In this document: in pieces, positions 24,132-34,912 of the stretch | How positions within the stretch are numbered: the first letter of the stretch is position 1 | Layout: each line of letters starts with the position of its first letter | The notes under the pieces: generated by a model | Databases searched by the model: none | Told to the model about the DNA's origin: nothing | Seen by the model: the letters and a program-made list of their open reading frames with translations, nothing else | Origin: Rebecca billardiae RCC1528 | Taxonomy: Eukaryota > Haptophyta | DNA: 64,000 nt | Reading direction: 5' to 3' | Assembly: GCA_965240325.2 (NCBI GenBank) | Contig: OZ251241.1 | Location: 1,302,001-1,366,000, forward strand | Program-made: the position numbers and the translations under genes

Positions 24132-25120
24132 GGCCAGGCGGCGGTAGTGACACGACGGCGGTCAACACGGAGGGGTCGAGCCGCGGGCACGTGGTCTCGG
24201 CAGCTGCCGCGCGGGCAGCTGGGTCATGCGGGGCGGCGCTGCAGGTTGCACCCGCCGTGTGAGGCGTCGAGCCGCATCCGCTCTGAGGGCTCGATCTGGG
24301 CGGTGGACACGAACGCCGTAAGCGGAGTGCTGCAGGCGGGGCCGCGAGAGGCGGGGCCGCAACAACTTCCGCCGTTATCGCCGGGCGGCGACGCCTAGTC
24401 GCCGCCCTCCTCGCGCGCCATCGCAGTGATCTGACCCCACACGCCTGGCATCATCGCCTCGGAGAAGTGCTAGTGCCGCGCAGCTCCAAACTCGAGCGGC
24501 GTGCGTGCTCGGAGCAGCAGCCGGCTGCGGATCAGGCTTCAGTCGAATGCATACGCACCTGTGGCTGCCGTGCATGGCCTCCTCACCGAGGAAGAAGGGT
24601 GTTCTGTGGCCATCCATAAAAAAAGGTGCGCACTGGCGCCCGAGCCGCCCGCGCGGCACGCGACCTCAACTGCACCTGTTCCGATCTCGAGCTGTGGGCA
24701 GGGCGGGGTGTCTTGGATCGATGGGGAGACGCTCGGGGAAATTCGTCGGGGTAGTCTGGGACTGCGCGCGCACGCTCCCCGCCCTTCAGCGCGCCGCGCG
24801 TCGCCATGCTGAATTTCCGCGAGCGGGCGGGTGCAGGGGGGGGCCCGTAACGACATCTTTTCCGAAATCTTGCGCTGTGAAATCGGCCCGGGCTGATTTA
24901 GCGCTGCCGCTCGCCCGACCGGTCCTTCAACCTCCTGGCCGGCGTCTCTCCTTTGGTCTTGATCAGCAGGCGGGCGGTCTCCGACCTAGTCAGCTGCTGA
25001 CCAGTCGGTCACCGTACGGTTGACGCAGACCGGATGACGGGATGAGAGTGATGAGACGGTGGGCGTGGCCCAGCGGTGCCGTCAGTTTGTCGTGCAGTGC
25101 CGCGAGAGGATCCGAAGCCG

Positions 25121-27139
25121 TCATGAAGTTGCGTCGTCGTCGTCGTCCAGCGCGGCCAGCCGACCCTCGGCGATGACGCCCCCGGGCAGCTCCTCGAGCT
25201 CAACCGCACCGCCGCCTCCCGCGCCGATGTGGGCGGCGGTGCTGCTGGCAGTCGCCCCGCCCTCCGCTTCACTGGGCGTCCCGGTCCCGGCGTCCGCCGC
25301 GAGACTCGGACGGCGGGCCAGCGACGCGCCGTCGAGCGCCGCGCGCGCGGCCGACCCTAGGGCACCCGCCGCCGCATCGCCGCCGCCAGCGCCGTTCGGC
25401 TGCACAGGAGGGTTGAGCTTGAGCAGCCTCACCGTGTACTTGGCCGCCTTCCAGTGCGACGGCTCGGCGAGCGCGCGCTTGCGCTCGGCCTCGGTCGGCG
25501 CACCCGCAAGCAGCAGCTTGCGCAAGCGCGCTCGCACGTCAGCCTCAGCCGCGCCGCCGCGCGCCGGCGGCGCTGCCTCGCCCGCCTCAGCCGAGCCCGC
25601 CGCCGCCTGCTGCGCGCTACCCTGCGACCCGCCTTCGTCGAGCTCGCCACAGCAGCGCAGCCGTGCGCGCGCGCGCAGCGGCAGCGGCGCGGCGCGCTGC
25701 AGCGCGCGCTCGAGCGCGCTGACCGCGCCAAAGTCGAGCACGTCATTCAGCTCGTGGGGCACGGAGGGCGCGGCGCCGGCTCGGCCGCTGTGCGCGCGCA
25801 GCTCTGACTCGGAGCGTGTCGCGTAGTGGTAGACGCTCACGGGGCCACTCATGCCTGTCGCATCCGCAGCCGATGACGCGTTGCCCACACCGCCGCCACG
25901 CACGCCAGGGTAGACAGCCTCCACGCCGGCGGGCTGTGCGCGGGCCGCCAAGGTCTCGGCCGCGCCCGAGCCGCGCAGCAGGCTCGCCCTCGGCGTGTGC
26001 CGCGTCAGGGCCGCGCCGCCTCCACCGCCTCCGCCGCCTCCACCGCCGTCCTCCAGCGGCTCGCACGCGAGCTCGCCGACCAGCGCCACGCAGGGCAGCG
26101 GCTCCAGCTGCGGGTGCGCGTACAGTGCGCACGAGCCGTCGGGCGCGAGCCGCGCGCATGCGTCTGCGAGCACGAGCGTGCGCGCGCCGCGCGCGTGCTC
26201 GCTCCGCACCCCGAGCGCGCCGCGCAGCGCGTAGCTGGCGATGGTCGAGCTCGCGGCGGGCGGGAGGCGGTGGTACGACGTCCCAAACGTGCGCACGCCG
26301 AGCACCACCTCCGTGTGCCCTCGGCGCGCGTGCTCGCCAAGCAGTGCGCCGAGCTCGGCGCGCTCCGCGCCGGACGCGGCCGGGGGCGCGGGCACAACGT
26401 ACTCGTCGACGCTCACAAGGCCGAGCCAGTGCGCGCGCTCGCGCGCACGCGCGAGCAGCTCGGCGCGCGCGCGCGGACGGCCGTGAAAGCGATCGGCCCA
26501 GTGGCAGCCCCCGCGCACGGCCGTGAGCACGCCGGCGGCCGCGAGCTCGGCCAGCGGGCACGGCGCGCGGCGGCGCGCACCGCGCCCGCGCCGAGCGCGA
26601 ACGGGCCAGAGCGTGCCGCCGATCGCGGCCGCCTCGTCCGAGCAGTTGGTGTGCAGCAGCAGGAAGGACTCGACGCCGACGACCCAGCGGTGGAACTGCA
26701 CCCACTCGCACAGGTGGCGCTCTTCGCCGCCGCGCACCCGCGCGGCGAGCACGACCTCTGACTGGTTGGGCGCGAGCTGCGCGCGCGCGCCCAGCAGCTG
26801 CGCGCGGTAGTGCTCAAAGCTGCGCAGGCCAAACGACGGCGCGAACGCCTCGTCCCAAGGTGCCCAGCCACCAGGTGGCGGCCCGTCGTCGTCGGCATCG
26901 GCGTCCACACCAGCGCGCGCGGTCGCCGGAAGTGCCAGCTCGTCGTACGGCCGATCCGGCCCAACGCCCACGACCGTCGACAGCACGCGCACGCTCGCGA
27001 GCGCCGCACCGCGCCCGATGCTCGCCGGCCGCTGGCGCGCCGCGTGCGCGCTCCAGAGGTACGCAGCCTGCAGCGCCACGCTGAGCGCGACGAGCGTGGC
27101 GATAGCGAGCGGTACGACCCGCCGGCCTCGCCCTGCCAT
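25121..27139 (-). CDS. GT92-like type II membrane glycosyltransferase
   Basis: A single exon of about 672 residues from the ATG at 27139 (the frame upstream of it lacks an ATG). The topology is that of a Golgi type II enzyme: a short basic N-terminus, a span at about residues 9-27, then a lumenal domain. The region VVLAARVRGGEERHLCEW, followed by VQFHRWVVGVESFLLLHTN (about 129-165), matches the start of family GT92/DUF23 domains. LGLVSVDEYVVP (about 240-250) sits where the DxD-like metal site is expected, but it reads VDE rather than DxD, so catalysis is not assured. Many of the Cys residues fit a secreted fold. The C-terminus is low-complexity and ends in an acidic run. The acceptor sugar is unknown. 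It is divergent from the Mo25 gene. Confidence 0.7.
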   Translation of the reverse strand: MAGRGRRVVPLAIATLVALSVALQAAYLWSAHAARQRPASIGRGAALASVRVLSTVVGVGPDRPYDELALPATARAGVDADADDDGPPPGGWAPWDEAFAPSFGLRSFEHYRAQLLGARAQLAPNQSEVVLAARVRGGEERHLCEWVQFHRWVVGVESFLLLHTNCSDEAAAIGGTLWPVRARRGRGARRRAPCPLAELAAAGVLTAVRGGCHWADRFHGRPRARAELLARARERAHWLGLVSVDEYVVPAPPAASGAERAELGALLGEHARRGHTEVVLGVRTFGTSYHRLPPAASSTIASYALRGALGVRSEHARGARTLVLADACARLAPDGSCALYAHPQLEPLPCVALVGELACEPLEDGGGGGGGGGGGAALTRHTPRASLLRGSGAAETLAARAQPAGVEAVYPGVRGGGVGNASSAADATGMSGPVSVYHYATRSESELRAHSGRAGAAPSVPHELNDVLDFGAVSALERALQRAAPLPLRARARLRCCGELDEGGSQGSAQQAAAGSAEAGEAAPPARGGAAEADVRARLRKLLLAGAPTEAERKRALAEPSHWKAAKYTVRLLKLNPPVQPNGAGGGDAAAGALGSAARAALDGASLARRPSLAADAGTGTPSEAEGGATASSTAAHIGAGGGGAVELEELPGGVIAEGRLAALDDDDDATS

Positions 27140-27334
27140 CAGCCCATCCTCCAACTCACACCTTCATTTGCTTGCACACACAGGCTTGCGTGTCAAGCCG
27201 CAGCGGCCGCCATTGAGCTCGACTCTTCCTGCTCATGAAGAGGCCAGGGCTGGCTCGTTCCAGCCCGGACCTGCAGCTAGCCCGGATTCTGCGGCCCGCC
27301 ATCGCCGGGTGAGCGTCGCCGGGTGAGCGGCGGG
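27140..27334. promoter_or_regulatory. Shared divergent promoter region
   Basis: Only 195 bases separate the start codons of the glycosyltransferase (minus) and Mo25 (plus), so both promoters and 5' UTRs must fit here. The motif GCGTCGCCGGGTGAGC-like is doubled just before the Mo25 ATG. No TATA box is seen. Confidence 0.5.
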
Positions 27335-28837
27335 ATGAATCCGCTCGAGTTCATTCTGGGCAAGAAGGCGCCCAAGCCGGCGGAGCTCGTCGAGGTCACC
27401 GTCAACGCCCTCCGCGAGATCGAGCAGGCGCCCGACCCGAAAGCGTGCACAAAGGTGCACGCGCACCGAGCGAGCGGCGGCGGTCCGCCCTGCGGAGCGG
27501 CGGCCGCGCGCGCGCGCGACGCTGTTGTGGGCAACTGACGCGCCTGCGCGCCGCGGCCGCCGCGCAGGCGATCGAAGCGCTGAGCCGATCGGTGCAGTCC
27601 ATGAAGTACGTGCTGTACGGCGCCCCCGACGGCGGCGCCGTCGACGCGGACCAGGCGCACCAGCTCGCGGCGGCCATCTGGGAGACCGAGCTGATCCGGC
27701 TGCTGGTCTTCAACATGGAGCACCTCGAGTTCGAGGTGCGCGGCGCCCGCCGCGCGCGTGCGCACGCCGAGTGCGCCCCGCCGCGCGCCGCCCTGACCGT
27801 GGCTGCGTGCGCGTCCGCCGCGTGCCGCGCGGGCGCTCCCTTTGCGCGCGCAGTGCCGCAAGGACGTCACGCAGGTGGTGAGCAGCATGCTGCGCAAGAC
27901 GAGCGGCTCGCGGCAGCCGACGATGGAGCTCTTCGCCGCGGACGCGTCGCTGATGAGCGCCCTGCTCGGCGGGTACGACACGCCGCCCATCGCGCTCAAC
28001 TGCGGGCTGATGCTGCGCGAGGCGACGCGGCACGAGGGCCTGGCCCGGCAGCTGCTGCACCTCCCGGACTTCTTCCGGCTGTTCGAGCACATCGAGTCGC
28101 CGCTGTTCGAGGTGGCGTCGGACGCGTTCACGACGTTCAAGGACGTGCTGACCAAGCACAAGCAGCTCGTCGCCGAGTTCCTCGTCGCCGAGTACGAGCG
28201 CTTCTTTGGCGCGTACTCGAAGCTGGTGACCTCGTCCAACTACGTGACCAAGCGGCAGAGCCTCAAGCTGCTGAGCGAGCTGCTGCTCGACCGCGCCAAC
28301 TTCAAGGTGATGACGCAGTACATCTCGAGCGCGGAGGACTTCAAGCTGATCATGCTGCTGCTGCGCGACTCGTCCAAGATCGTGCAGTACGAGGCCTTCC
28401 ACGTCTTCAAGATCTTTGTCGCCAACCCGAACCGGCCCAAGGCGATCGTCGACATCATCGTGCGCAACGAGGAGAAGCTCGTCGCGTTCCTCACCAAGTT
28501 CCAGGCGGACAAGGAGGACGAGCAGTTCGCCGACGAGAAGAGCTTCCTGATCACGGAGGTTCAGAGCGTGTGCGCCGCGGCGGCCGCCGCGGCCGCCGCG
28601 GCGGCCGCCGCGAGCGGGGGCGGCGGCGCGAGCTCGGACGCCGGCGGCGCGCCGCCACCGGCCGGCCGCGCCGACGCGCCCGGGCAGGGCGGCGTGCCCG
28701 CGGCGTCAGGCAACGGGATCGGCGGTGGCGTCGGCACGGTAGGCAGCACGGCGGCGGGCGACCAGCCCGCGGGCGGCGCGGACGCCAGCGCGGCAGAGGC
28801 GGAGGTGCCTGCGCTCATCCCGCGCACAGGGAGATAG
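27335..28837 (+). CDS. Mo25/CAB39 scaffold protein
   Basis: Three exons, 27335-27454, 27568-27735 and 27854-28837, all phase 0, give about 423 residues. The start MNPLEFILGKKAPKPAELV, with helical repeats through ESPLFEVASDAFTTFKDVLT, YERFFGAYSKLVTSSNYVTK and YEAFHVFKIFVANPNRPKAI, is diagnostic for Mo25. The family stabilises the active form of LKB1/STRAD and STE20-type kinases and acts in polarity and ion-transport control. The conserved part ends at about residue 345. The last 80 residues are an unusual tail with a 13-Ala run followed by Gly/Pro/Ala low complexity, so the protein is longer than the usual ~340. The symbol CAB39/MO25 would apply by homology. Confidence 0.93.
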
Positions 28838-29196
28838 CAGTCTCAGTCAGTCCGCCGAGCATTCGGCGTGGCGCGTTGAACCGTCACCGTGAACGACTGC
28901 GTGAACCGGCGTGAATAACGACGCGCGTACGTCACTGAATGCGCCACTCGTATGATGATAATAAGCAGCGCAGCAGTGAGCACCGCTGTTCATCAGCTAT
29001 ATAGCCAGCCACCCGCGGCCTCGGGTCCCGGAGTCGGCGGGCGGTGCACTCCGTGCAGACTGCTCGTAGCAGAGCAGCTAGCAAAACCGCGGTGAGTCGG
29101 TGACGACGCGCGTCACGAATAAGCCGCTGCGTGCTCACGGAAGACACACGGGGACGACGACCTGAGAGGCCATCACTGCCAGCCCACACACGTATG
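28838..29196. other. Convergent 3' intergenic region
   Basis: The 3' ends of the Mo25 (plus) and CNNM-like (minus) genes face each other across 359 bases. The sequence is less GC-rich than the genes. No element is seen. Confidence 0.5.
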
Positions 29197-31509
29197 TCAT
29201 CCCGTGCGCGGCCCGGTGTCGGAGTCCAGCAGAGGCTCGCTCAGGCTATCCGCGTCCCCGCGCCCGTTGCCCGAGCCGGCGGCGATGGGCACCGGCCGCG
29301 CGCTGCCGTCTGCGCGCGCGAGCCCGCGCTCGGCTGCCGTCGTGCCGACGGCCTCAAACGTTCGCCTCCGCCGGTATCCCTCGACCTCGTCCAGCGCGGC
29401 GCTGACGCTATTCGCGCGCGGCCCCAGGGAGCCGTGCCGGTCCGCACGCGACTTCCTACCCTCCATGATGATCGCCGAGCGCGCGCTGTCTTGCCGCGCG
29501 ATCGACTGCGGCTGCGACGGCAGCGTGCGCTCCACGTCCGGCGCCGCGGCCGCCTTTGCGGGGCTCGGCTTGGCCTCAGGCGGCGTGCTCATCCCGCGCT
29601 TGCGAGCGCGCGCAGAGAAGGAGTCGGCGATCATGTTGGCGATCGTCGGCCGCTTGTGGTGCACGCGGAACTGCTCGGCGAGGTGCTTCACCGCGGCGAC
29701 GCGCGAGCGCGTGCGCGCCGCCTCGGCCAGCACCTTGGACACGCCCTCGTCCGTCTCGTCCGCGATGCCCTCGGCGATGATCTGCGGCGCGCGCACGAGG
29801 CGCGGCAGCCGGGAGGCGGCGCGTGGCGCGCGGCGCAGCCGCCGGGCTCAGTCGGCGCAGCGCGGTGGCGGCGCGCGGTGCCGTGCGCGCGCGCGCCTGC
29901 TCCAGGATGTCCTCGAGCGTGACGATGCCGTCCATGTGCACGTGCGGCGGGATGTCGCGCCCGTTGCGCATGCACTCGGCCACCAGCTCGGGCTGGTTGG
30001 TCACGATCGCCATGTGCGACATGCCGCACTGGAACTCGTTGAGCAGCTCGAGCAGGGGCGTGTCCGGGGAGACGGGCAGCGGGTAGCGCAGGCCGAGGGA
30101 CGAGATCCTGCGCTTGTCCTCCGGCGAGAGCACGATCAGCTTCTTGACGAGGATGAGCCCACACACGTTGTGCGGCCAGCCGCGGTACACCTGCGGGCGC
30201 GCACCGCGCAGGCGCCACGCTCAGTGCGGCCGACGGTCTCGGCGCGCGCGAGCGGCGAGGGGGCACCGGCCCGGCGCTCCGCCGCCGCGCCCTCGCCCCG
30301 CGCGCGCCTCCGCGCGGGCCCCCGCGCGCCGCGCCGCGCCGCGCGCACCGGTATGCGCGAGTGCCCCTTGGAGAGGATGGTGGCCATCGTCTCCGAGTCG
30401 AGCACGTCCTCGGTCGAGAGCATGAACGTCTCGGCGAGGGAGATCATCGTGTCCGCCGCGACCTTGTTGCGGATGTCGAGCACGCCGTTGATGATGGCGA
30501 GCTCGTCGGTGGTGAGCGCCGAGCGCAGCGGGTCGGCCGCCGCCGCGCTGCTGCCCGCGCCCGCCGCCAGCGCGATCGCGGCGCCGCCCTCGGCCGCGGG
30601 CAGCGTGGCCGATCGGCGAGCAAAGCTGTCGCCCGCGTCCTGCGGGTTCAGCCGCTCGTGCTGCATCTTCATGATGGCGCGCAGCTCCTGCCGCTTGAAC
30701 GCGTTCGAGCTGTTCGACTCGCCCAGCATGCGGTCGAGCAGCAGCGAGATCGGGTACGACAGCGGCGCGGTGATCACGATCAGCGAGTAGACGACCGGCG
30801 AGAGCGCGGCCGCGATCCGCAGCTGGTTCGGCCCGGTGAAGATGGCCGACGGGATGATCTCGCCAAAGATGAGGACGAAGGTGACGGAGATGACGATGGC
30901 GGCCCACGAGGGGACGAGCGAGTCGAGGAAGATCGGCAGCGTCTCGTTCGCCCCGGCGTTCACCAGCAGCAGCGTCACCAGCAGCAGGTGGTGGTTCTCG
31001 ACGATCGGATACACGCGCTCGGCGCACGCCTGGTCGATCAGCAGCTGCTTGCACTCCTCGGCGGACTCGCAGTCCTGCGGGTCCATGTGCAGGATGATCT
31101 GCAGCTGCATCGGGTCGAGCGACACGAGCCCCATCGTCAGGCCCGCCGCGAAAGCCGCCGAGACCACGCAGCTCAGCGCGCAGCCAAGATAGAGCCACCA
31201 CATGAAGGTGAACGTGGGCAGCCGCTCCGCCGCCTCCGCGTCGGACATGAGGCCCCGCCGCCGCGGAGCCGAGGCCGCCGTCGGGCCGCCGCCGGGCGCA
31301 CCGAGCGCGACGTCCGCGCCGAGCGCGTCAACCGCGATGTACAGCCTGCCATCGTGCACGAGCCTGGCGCCGTCGATCGCGACGATCGGCTCGGCAGCTG
31401 CCGCCGTGCGCGCGTGCGCGCCGCGCACGCCGCCCAGTGGGCCGGCGAGGGCCGCGAGCGCGAGGCCCGCCGCTGCCACGACTCGTCTGCGTGCACGCGC
31501 CGGCGGCAT
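29197..31509 (-). CDS. CNNM/CorC-like metal transporter (DUF21 + CBS pair)
   Basis: Three exons, 31509-30349, 30190-29897 and 29781-29197, give about 679 residues. The ATG at 31509 opens a signal peptide (MPPARARRRVVAAAGLALAA...). About residues 100-260 form the DUF21/CNNM membrane domain (FAAGLTMGLVSLD, VTFVLIFGEIIPSAIF, LIVITAPLSYPISLLLDRML). A CBS-domain pair follows: GHSRIPVYRGWPHNVCGLILVKKL is rebuilt across intron 1, and HMDGIVTLEDILEQIIAEG across intron 2, with AIVTNQ between. The family exports Mg2+ or regulates divalent cations at the plasma or internal membrane. Intron 2 begins GC, not GT; the conserved junction makes this GC-AG call strong. The C-terminal 180 residues are a basic/Ser-rich tail typical of no known domain. 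Confidence 0.88.
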
Positions 31510-31791
31510 GTGCCCGCCCTTGCCGACGGCGCTGCGCGCCACGCCGTCGGTGCACGCCGACCGCCAACGAATTCCGCGGCTTCCGGCGAGCGCGCGCCCT
31601 CGCGTTGCTCGTCGTCTCCTTATCCAATCGAGGGGGCCGCCAAGCTGGCTCCCGGACCCGGGGGAAAACCTGAAAGTCCGGGCTTCTGTTTCAGAAGTTT
31701 GTTGCACCAGGCAGTCGGTCATAGCGGCCATCGTTGAGGGCATCCACACAAGCCTGGCCGCGCTCCAGGGCGCTGGCGGCGCGTGCTTGCC
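31510..31791. promoter_or_regulatory. Shared divergent promoter region
   Basis: 282 bases lie between the CNNM-like start (minus) and the EF-hand protein start (plus). No TATA box is seen. There is a GGGGGCCGCC tract near 31630. Confidence 0.45.
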
Positions 31792-32871
31792 ATGGCGACG
31801 CACAAGGAGCGCATGGCTCTGAAGAGCAAGGAGGAGGCCGAGAAGGCCCGGAGGTGTGCGCCGCATCGATTGCCCGCGCGGCTGCCGCCTGGGCGAGTCT
31901 GCGCGGGCGGGCGTGTCTGCGTGGCCACCGCCTGCGCACGCGCCTCGGCTGCCTGACGCCTCGCCTCGCGCGCGCATGCCACCGCAGGGAAAAGGAGAGG
32001 CGCGAGTTCAAGGAGGCGCAGGAGCTGGAGGGTCTCCGGTGCGCGCGCTCGCGCGCCGCTGCCGCTGCGCGCGCGCGCGCGCGCGCGCGCATGTGCTCAC
32101 GCGCCGTCGTCGCCCTGCGCTGCCACGCGCGTGCAGGCGCGTCTTCAAGCGGCTGGACAAGAACGGCGACGGCAAGATTGACGTCGAGGACTTGATGGAG
32201 GAGCTCGGATTCCTGCAGATGCCGTACACGCGCAAGGAGGTGCGCGCGCGCCCACCCCCCCCGTGCGCGGCCTCTCGCACTGGTTGGCGCTCCGCTGCGT
32301 CGAGGGTGCAGCGGAGCGGCTCATCGGGGGCGTGCGGCTTGCGACGCGTCGGCGGCGCAGGCGGCCATGATATTATGGGAGGTGGACGACGACAATGACC
32401 AGGTCGTCGACTGGGAAGAGTTCCGCACCACATTCTACCGCTCGGGCAACGACAAGACGGGGTGCGAGCCGCGCAAGCTCTTCCAGATCATCGAGTTCCT
32501 CATGTACGACAAGAACCACAACGGCGTGATCGACGTGGACGAGTGCATGGCGATCCTGCAGCGCCGCTTCGGCAAGGTGCGCGCGCGTGCGCTGGGTGTG
32601 AGCGCGCATGCCCATCGGCGCGCGGCCCACGCCGGCTCAACTCGCCGCGCGCCCGCGCCCGCGCTCGCCGCGCGCGCAGGAATCGGTCGACGCCAAGGTG
32701 CAGGACATGTTCAAGGACGAGGACGACAAGAACGTCCAGTTCCACAAGTTCATCGAGCTGCAGCGTGCGTCGAGCAAGGAGCTGATACGCAAGACGCCGT
32801 CGAATGTGCCGTCCGTGCGCGGCCTGTCGTACTCGAAAGACCCGAGCAAGGTCTTGCACGTGCCCTTCTGA
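31792..32871 (+). CDS. EF-hand Ca2+-binding protein with three intact loops
   Basis: Five exons, 31792-31853, 31988-32038, 32137-32239, 32361-32576 and 32680-32871, give about 207 residues; all phases fit. After a Lys/Glu/Arg-rich helix (residues 1-40) come loops DKNGDGKIDVED (exon 3), DDDNDQVVDWEE and DKNHNGVIDVDE (exon 4), then a degenerate fourth hand around KDEDDKNVQFHKF. Loop 1 ends in Asp instead of Glu and loop 2 lacks the central Gly; all keep the 1/3/5 ligands. The tail PSNVPSVRGLSYSKDPSKVL is conserved-looking but unassigned. A calmodulin-like or axonemal role is possible. Exon 1 assignment rests on a good splice and an ATG only. Confidence 0.82.
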
Positions 32872-34032
32872 ATTAGTCTGTCCCGGACGTCATAAGTCCG
32901 GTCAGTCGTAGAGTGCGGACCGTCGGTCATCGGCACAGCGGCGGCGCCGGCGGTCCGGGCTCGACTGACAGTGACGACTGCGCGCGGGCCATGCGGAGAC
33001 GGAGTGCGAATATATATCGGATCGCCGCCAGTGCGGCGGCTGCGGCTCCGAGGCCGCGCCCAGCGGGCCCGCGAGGACGAGGTGCCGCACCGCCGCACGG
33101 GGCCGGTGACGCCGGGCGGCCCCGACGTGCCCCGTTACCCCCGTAGAGACCGAGAGTGGCGGCGCCGCCGGTCAGACCGCCCTGCCAGTGAGCCAGTCCG
33201 GTCATTAGTCGTAGCAGAAACCGGGCGTACCGCCTTCTCGGAATGATCTTCGCATTCTGCCCTGCGCGGCCCGGAAGTGAACGCCCGAACTCCGGCCGCC
33301 GGAACTCCGAAGTGTCCCACAGGGCCCCAAGTATATAGGGTTGCTATGGATGGCCAATAAGTGCCCACGCCCACGGGTCTGTTGAAATTTAGAATAGTGT
33401 GACTACTTCAGACATGACGACTATTTTTCAAGTATAGCTATTAATACCCAGTACGTCCGGTGACATATTTCCAGCCAATTTATGGATCGGCACGGATTTT
33501 ATCGAAAAAGTACAATCCCGTATGATACGCGTATAATACCGTATGATACGATCGCCGCTGAGGGGCCTCGAATGATACAGCCGCCGGACCGGCCTTCCGG
33601 ACGGCACGGCCACGGCCACTCCGGGCACTACGCCACTAGTCCGCACCATGCGCGAGTTGGCGGCCATTCCTCGCTCGCGCGACCGAGGGCGAGCTTGGGC
33701 AATGCATCGAGGGCGTTCTTATTGCGGTGCGTCACATTGTATTGTGCCCCAAGGTACACCGCTGCCACGTCTTGTATTGGCTGTTCTGGCTCGTCGTCTC
33801 TGGTCGAGCGGTCGGACGAGCTCGCGGCCGGCTCGTGTCGGCTCCCTGCGGTCTGGGGAGACGACTCCGCAGAAGTGCGGATCGACGAATCGCGGCTGCG
33901 GTGCTCGGATAGGCACTGCTCTTCTGTGCCTGCCATCTCGACCCCGCTCCCGAGCCTTGCCAACGATTAGAAGCACGCGTACGTGCGCTTCCGACGCACG
34001 TGGCGGCGTCCGGGCGCCATCGTGTTACTTAT
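32872..34032. other. Intergenic, unusually AT-containing in parts
   Basis: 33320-33560 is much less GC-rich than the surroundings and contains GTATGATACGCGTATAATAC-type repeats near 33519-33560. A 23-bp form of this recurs at about 34972-34994, beyond the foldback element. No gene is supported. Confidence 0.5.
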
Positions 34033-34912
34033 CACCGCCTTCTAATGGCCCTGTAACGGCCGGCGGGTCGCTCTGCGACACCGCCAACAGAAACAACAGT
34101 GGAAACCCGGGGACTTTGTCCCCGCGCCCCTATCGCGGGCTCTGGCGCGCGAACGCTTTGTCACTACTGGATCCCCGAGGTGGAGAGCGGCGCTCCGTGC
34201 ACCAACAAAGACATCCCCAGCCGCATGTTGCCACTCGACACCTCGTCTCGCCTCGCGCGGAGCCAACTTGTGGTGTGCGGGAGCCACCCGTAGCACACTG
34301 GGCCGTGTAGCGACGCGTGTGGCGGGTCAACAGTGCATCGCGAAGGCGTCGCACGCGCAATCCGTTGAGTACATACTCATGTCTGTCCCATGGCACGTCA
34401 TGCACCGCCTGTCGACACCTCGTCTCGCTTCGCGTGGAGCCAACTTGAACTTGTGGTGTGCGGGAGCTACCCGAAGCACAGGCTGTGCTGCACGCGGCGC
34501 GTCGCGAGTCGGGAGTGCATCGGCGCACGCGGCGGCGCACGACGTGCCATGGGACAGACATGAGTATGTACTCAACGGATTGCGCGTGCGACGCCTTCGC
34601 GATGCACTGTTGACCCGCCACGCGCGTCGCTACACGGCCCAGTGTGCTACGGGTGGCTGGCCCGCACACCACAAGTTGGCTCCGCGCGAGGCGAGACGAG
34701 GTGTCGAGTGGCAACATGCGGCTGGGGATGTCTTTGTTGGTGCACGGAGCGCCGCTCTCCACCTCGGGGAGCCAGTAGTGACAAAGCGTTCGCGCGCCAG
34801 AGCCCGCGATAGGGGCGCGGGGACAAAGTCCCCGGGTTTCCACTGTCGTTTCCGCCGCACCCCTCGCCTAGCGAGGGGTGCTCGACCGTTACGGGAGATT
34901 AGATGCACCTGG
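34033..34912. mobile_element. Foldback DNA transposon, 880 bp, with 9-bp target duplication
   Basis: The strong arms 34096-34399 and 34541-34846 are inverted copies with few differences. Weaker inverted similarity continues outwards (TCTAAT...CCCGTAACGG) to about 34033 and 34912. GTTACTTAT lies directly outside on both sides (34024-34032 and 34913-34921), a 9-bp target-site duplication. The 140-bp spacer (34400-34540) itself contains another partial copy of the CTCGTCTCGC...GGTGTGCGGGAGC arm segment. No transposase is present. The size and 9-bp duplication resemble the 19.2-kb element. Confidence 0.8.

Larger units (their letters stand above)
19190..24909. mobile_element. Complete 5.7-kb DNA transposon, 30-bp TIRs, 9-bp target duplication
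   Basis: Bases 19190-19219 and 24880-24909 are perfect 30-bp inverted repeats containing AGCCCGGGCCGATTT. Immediately outside them, CTCGCCCGA occurs as a perfect direct repeat (19181-19189 and 24910-24918), a 9-bp target-site duplication. A 9-bp duplication with foldback termini fits Mutator-like elements, but no transposase was recognised, so the superfamily is an inference. The interior holds a 2.14-kb palindrome (19218-21358) and then 3.5 kb (21359-24879) of unlabelled sequence with coding-looking fragments near 22.1-22.5 and 23.4-24.0 kb, possibly captured host sequence. The intact duplication and ends suggest fairly recent insertion. Confidence 0.85.
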
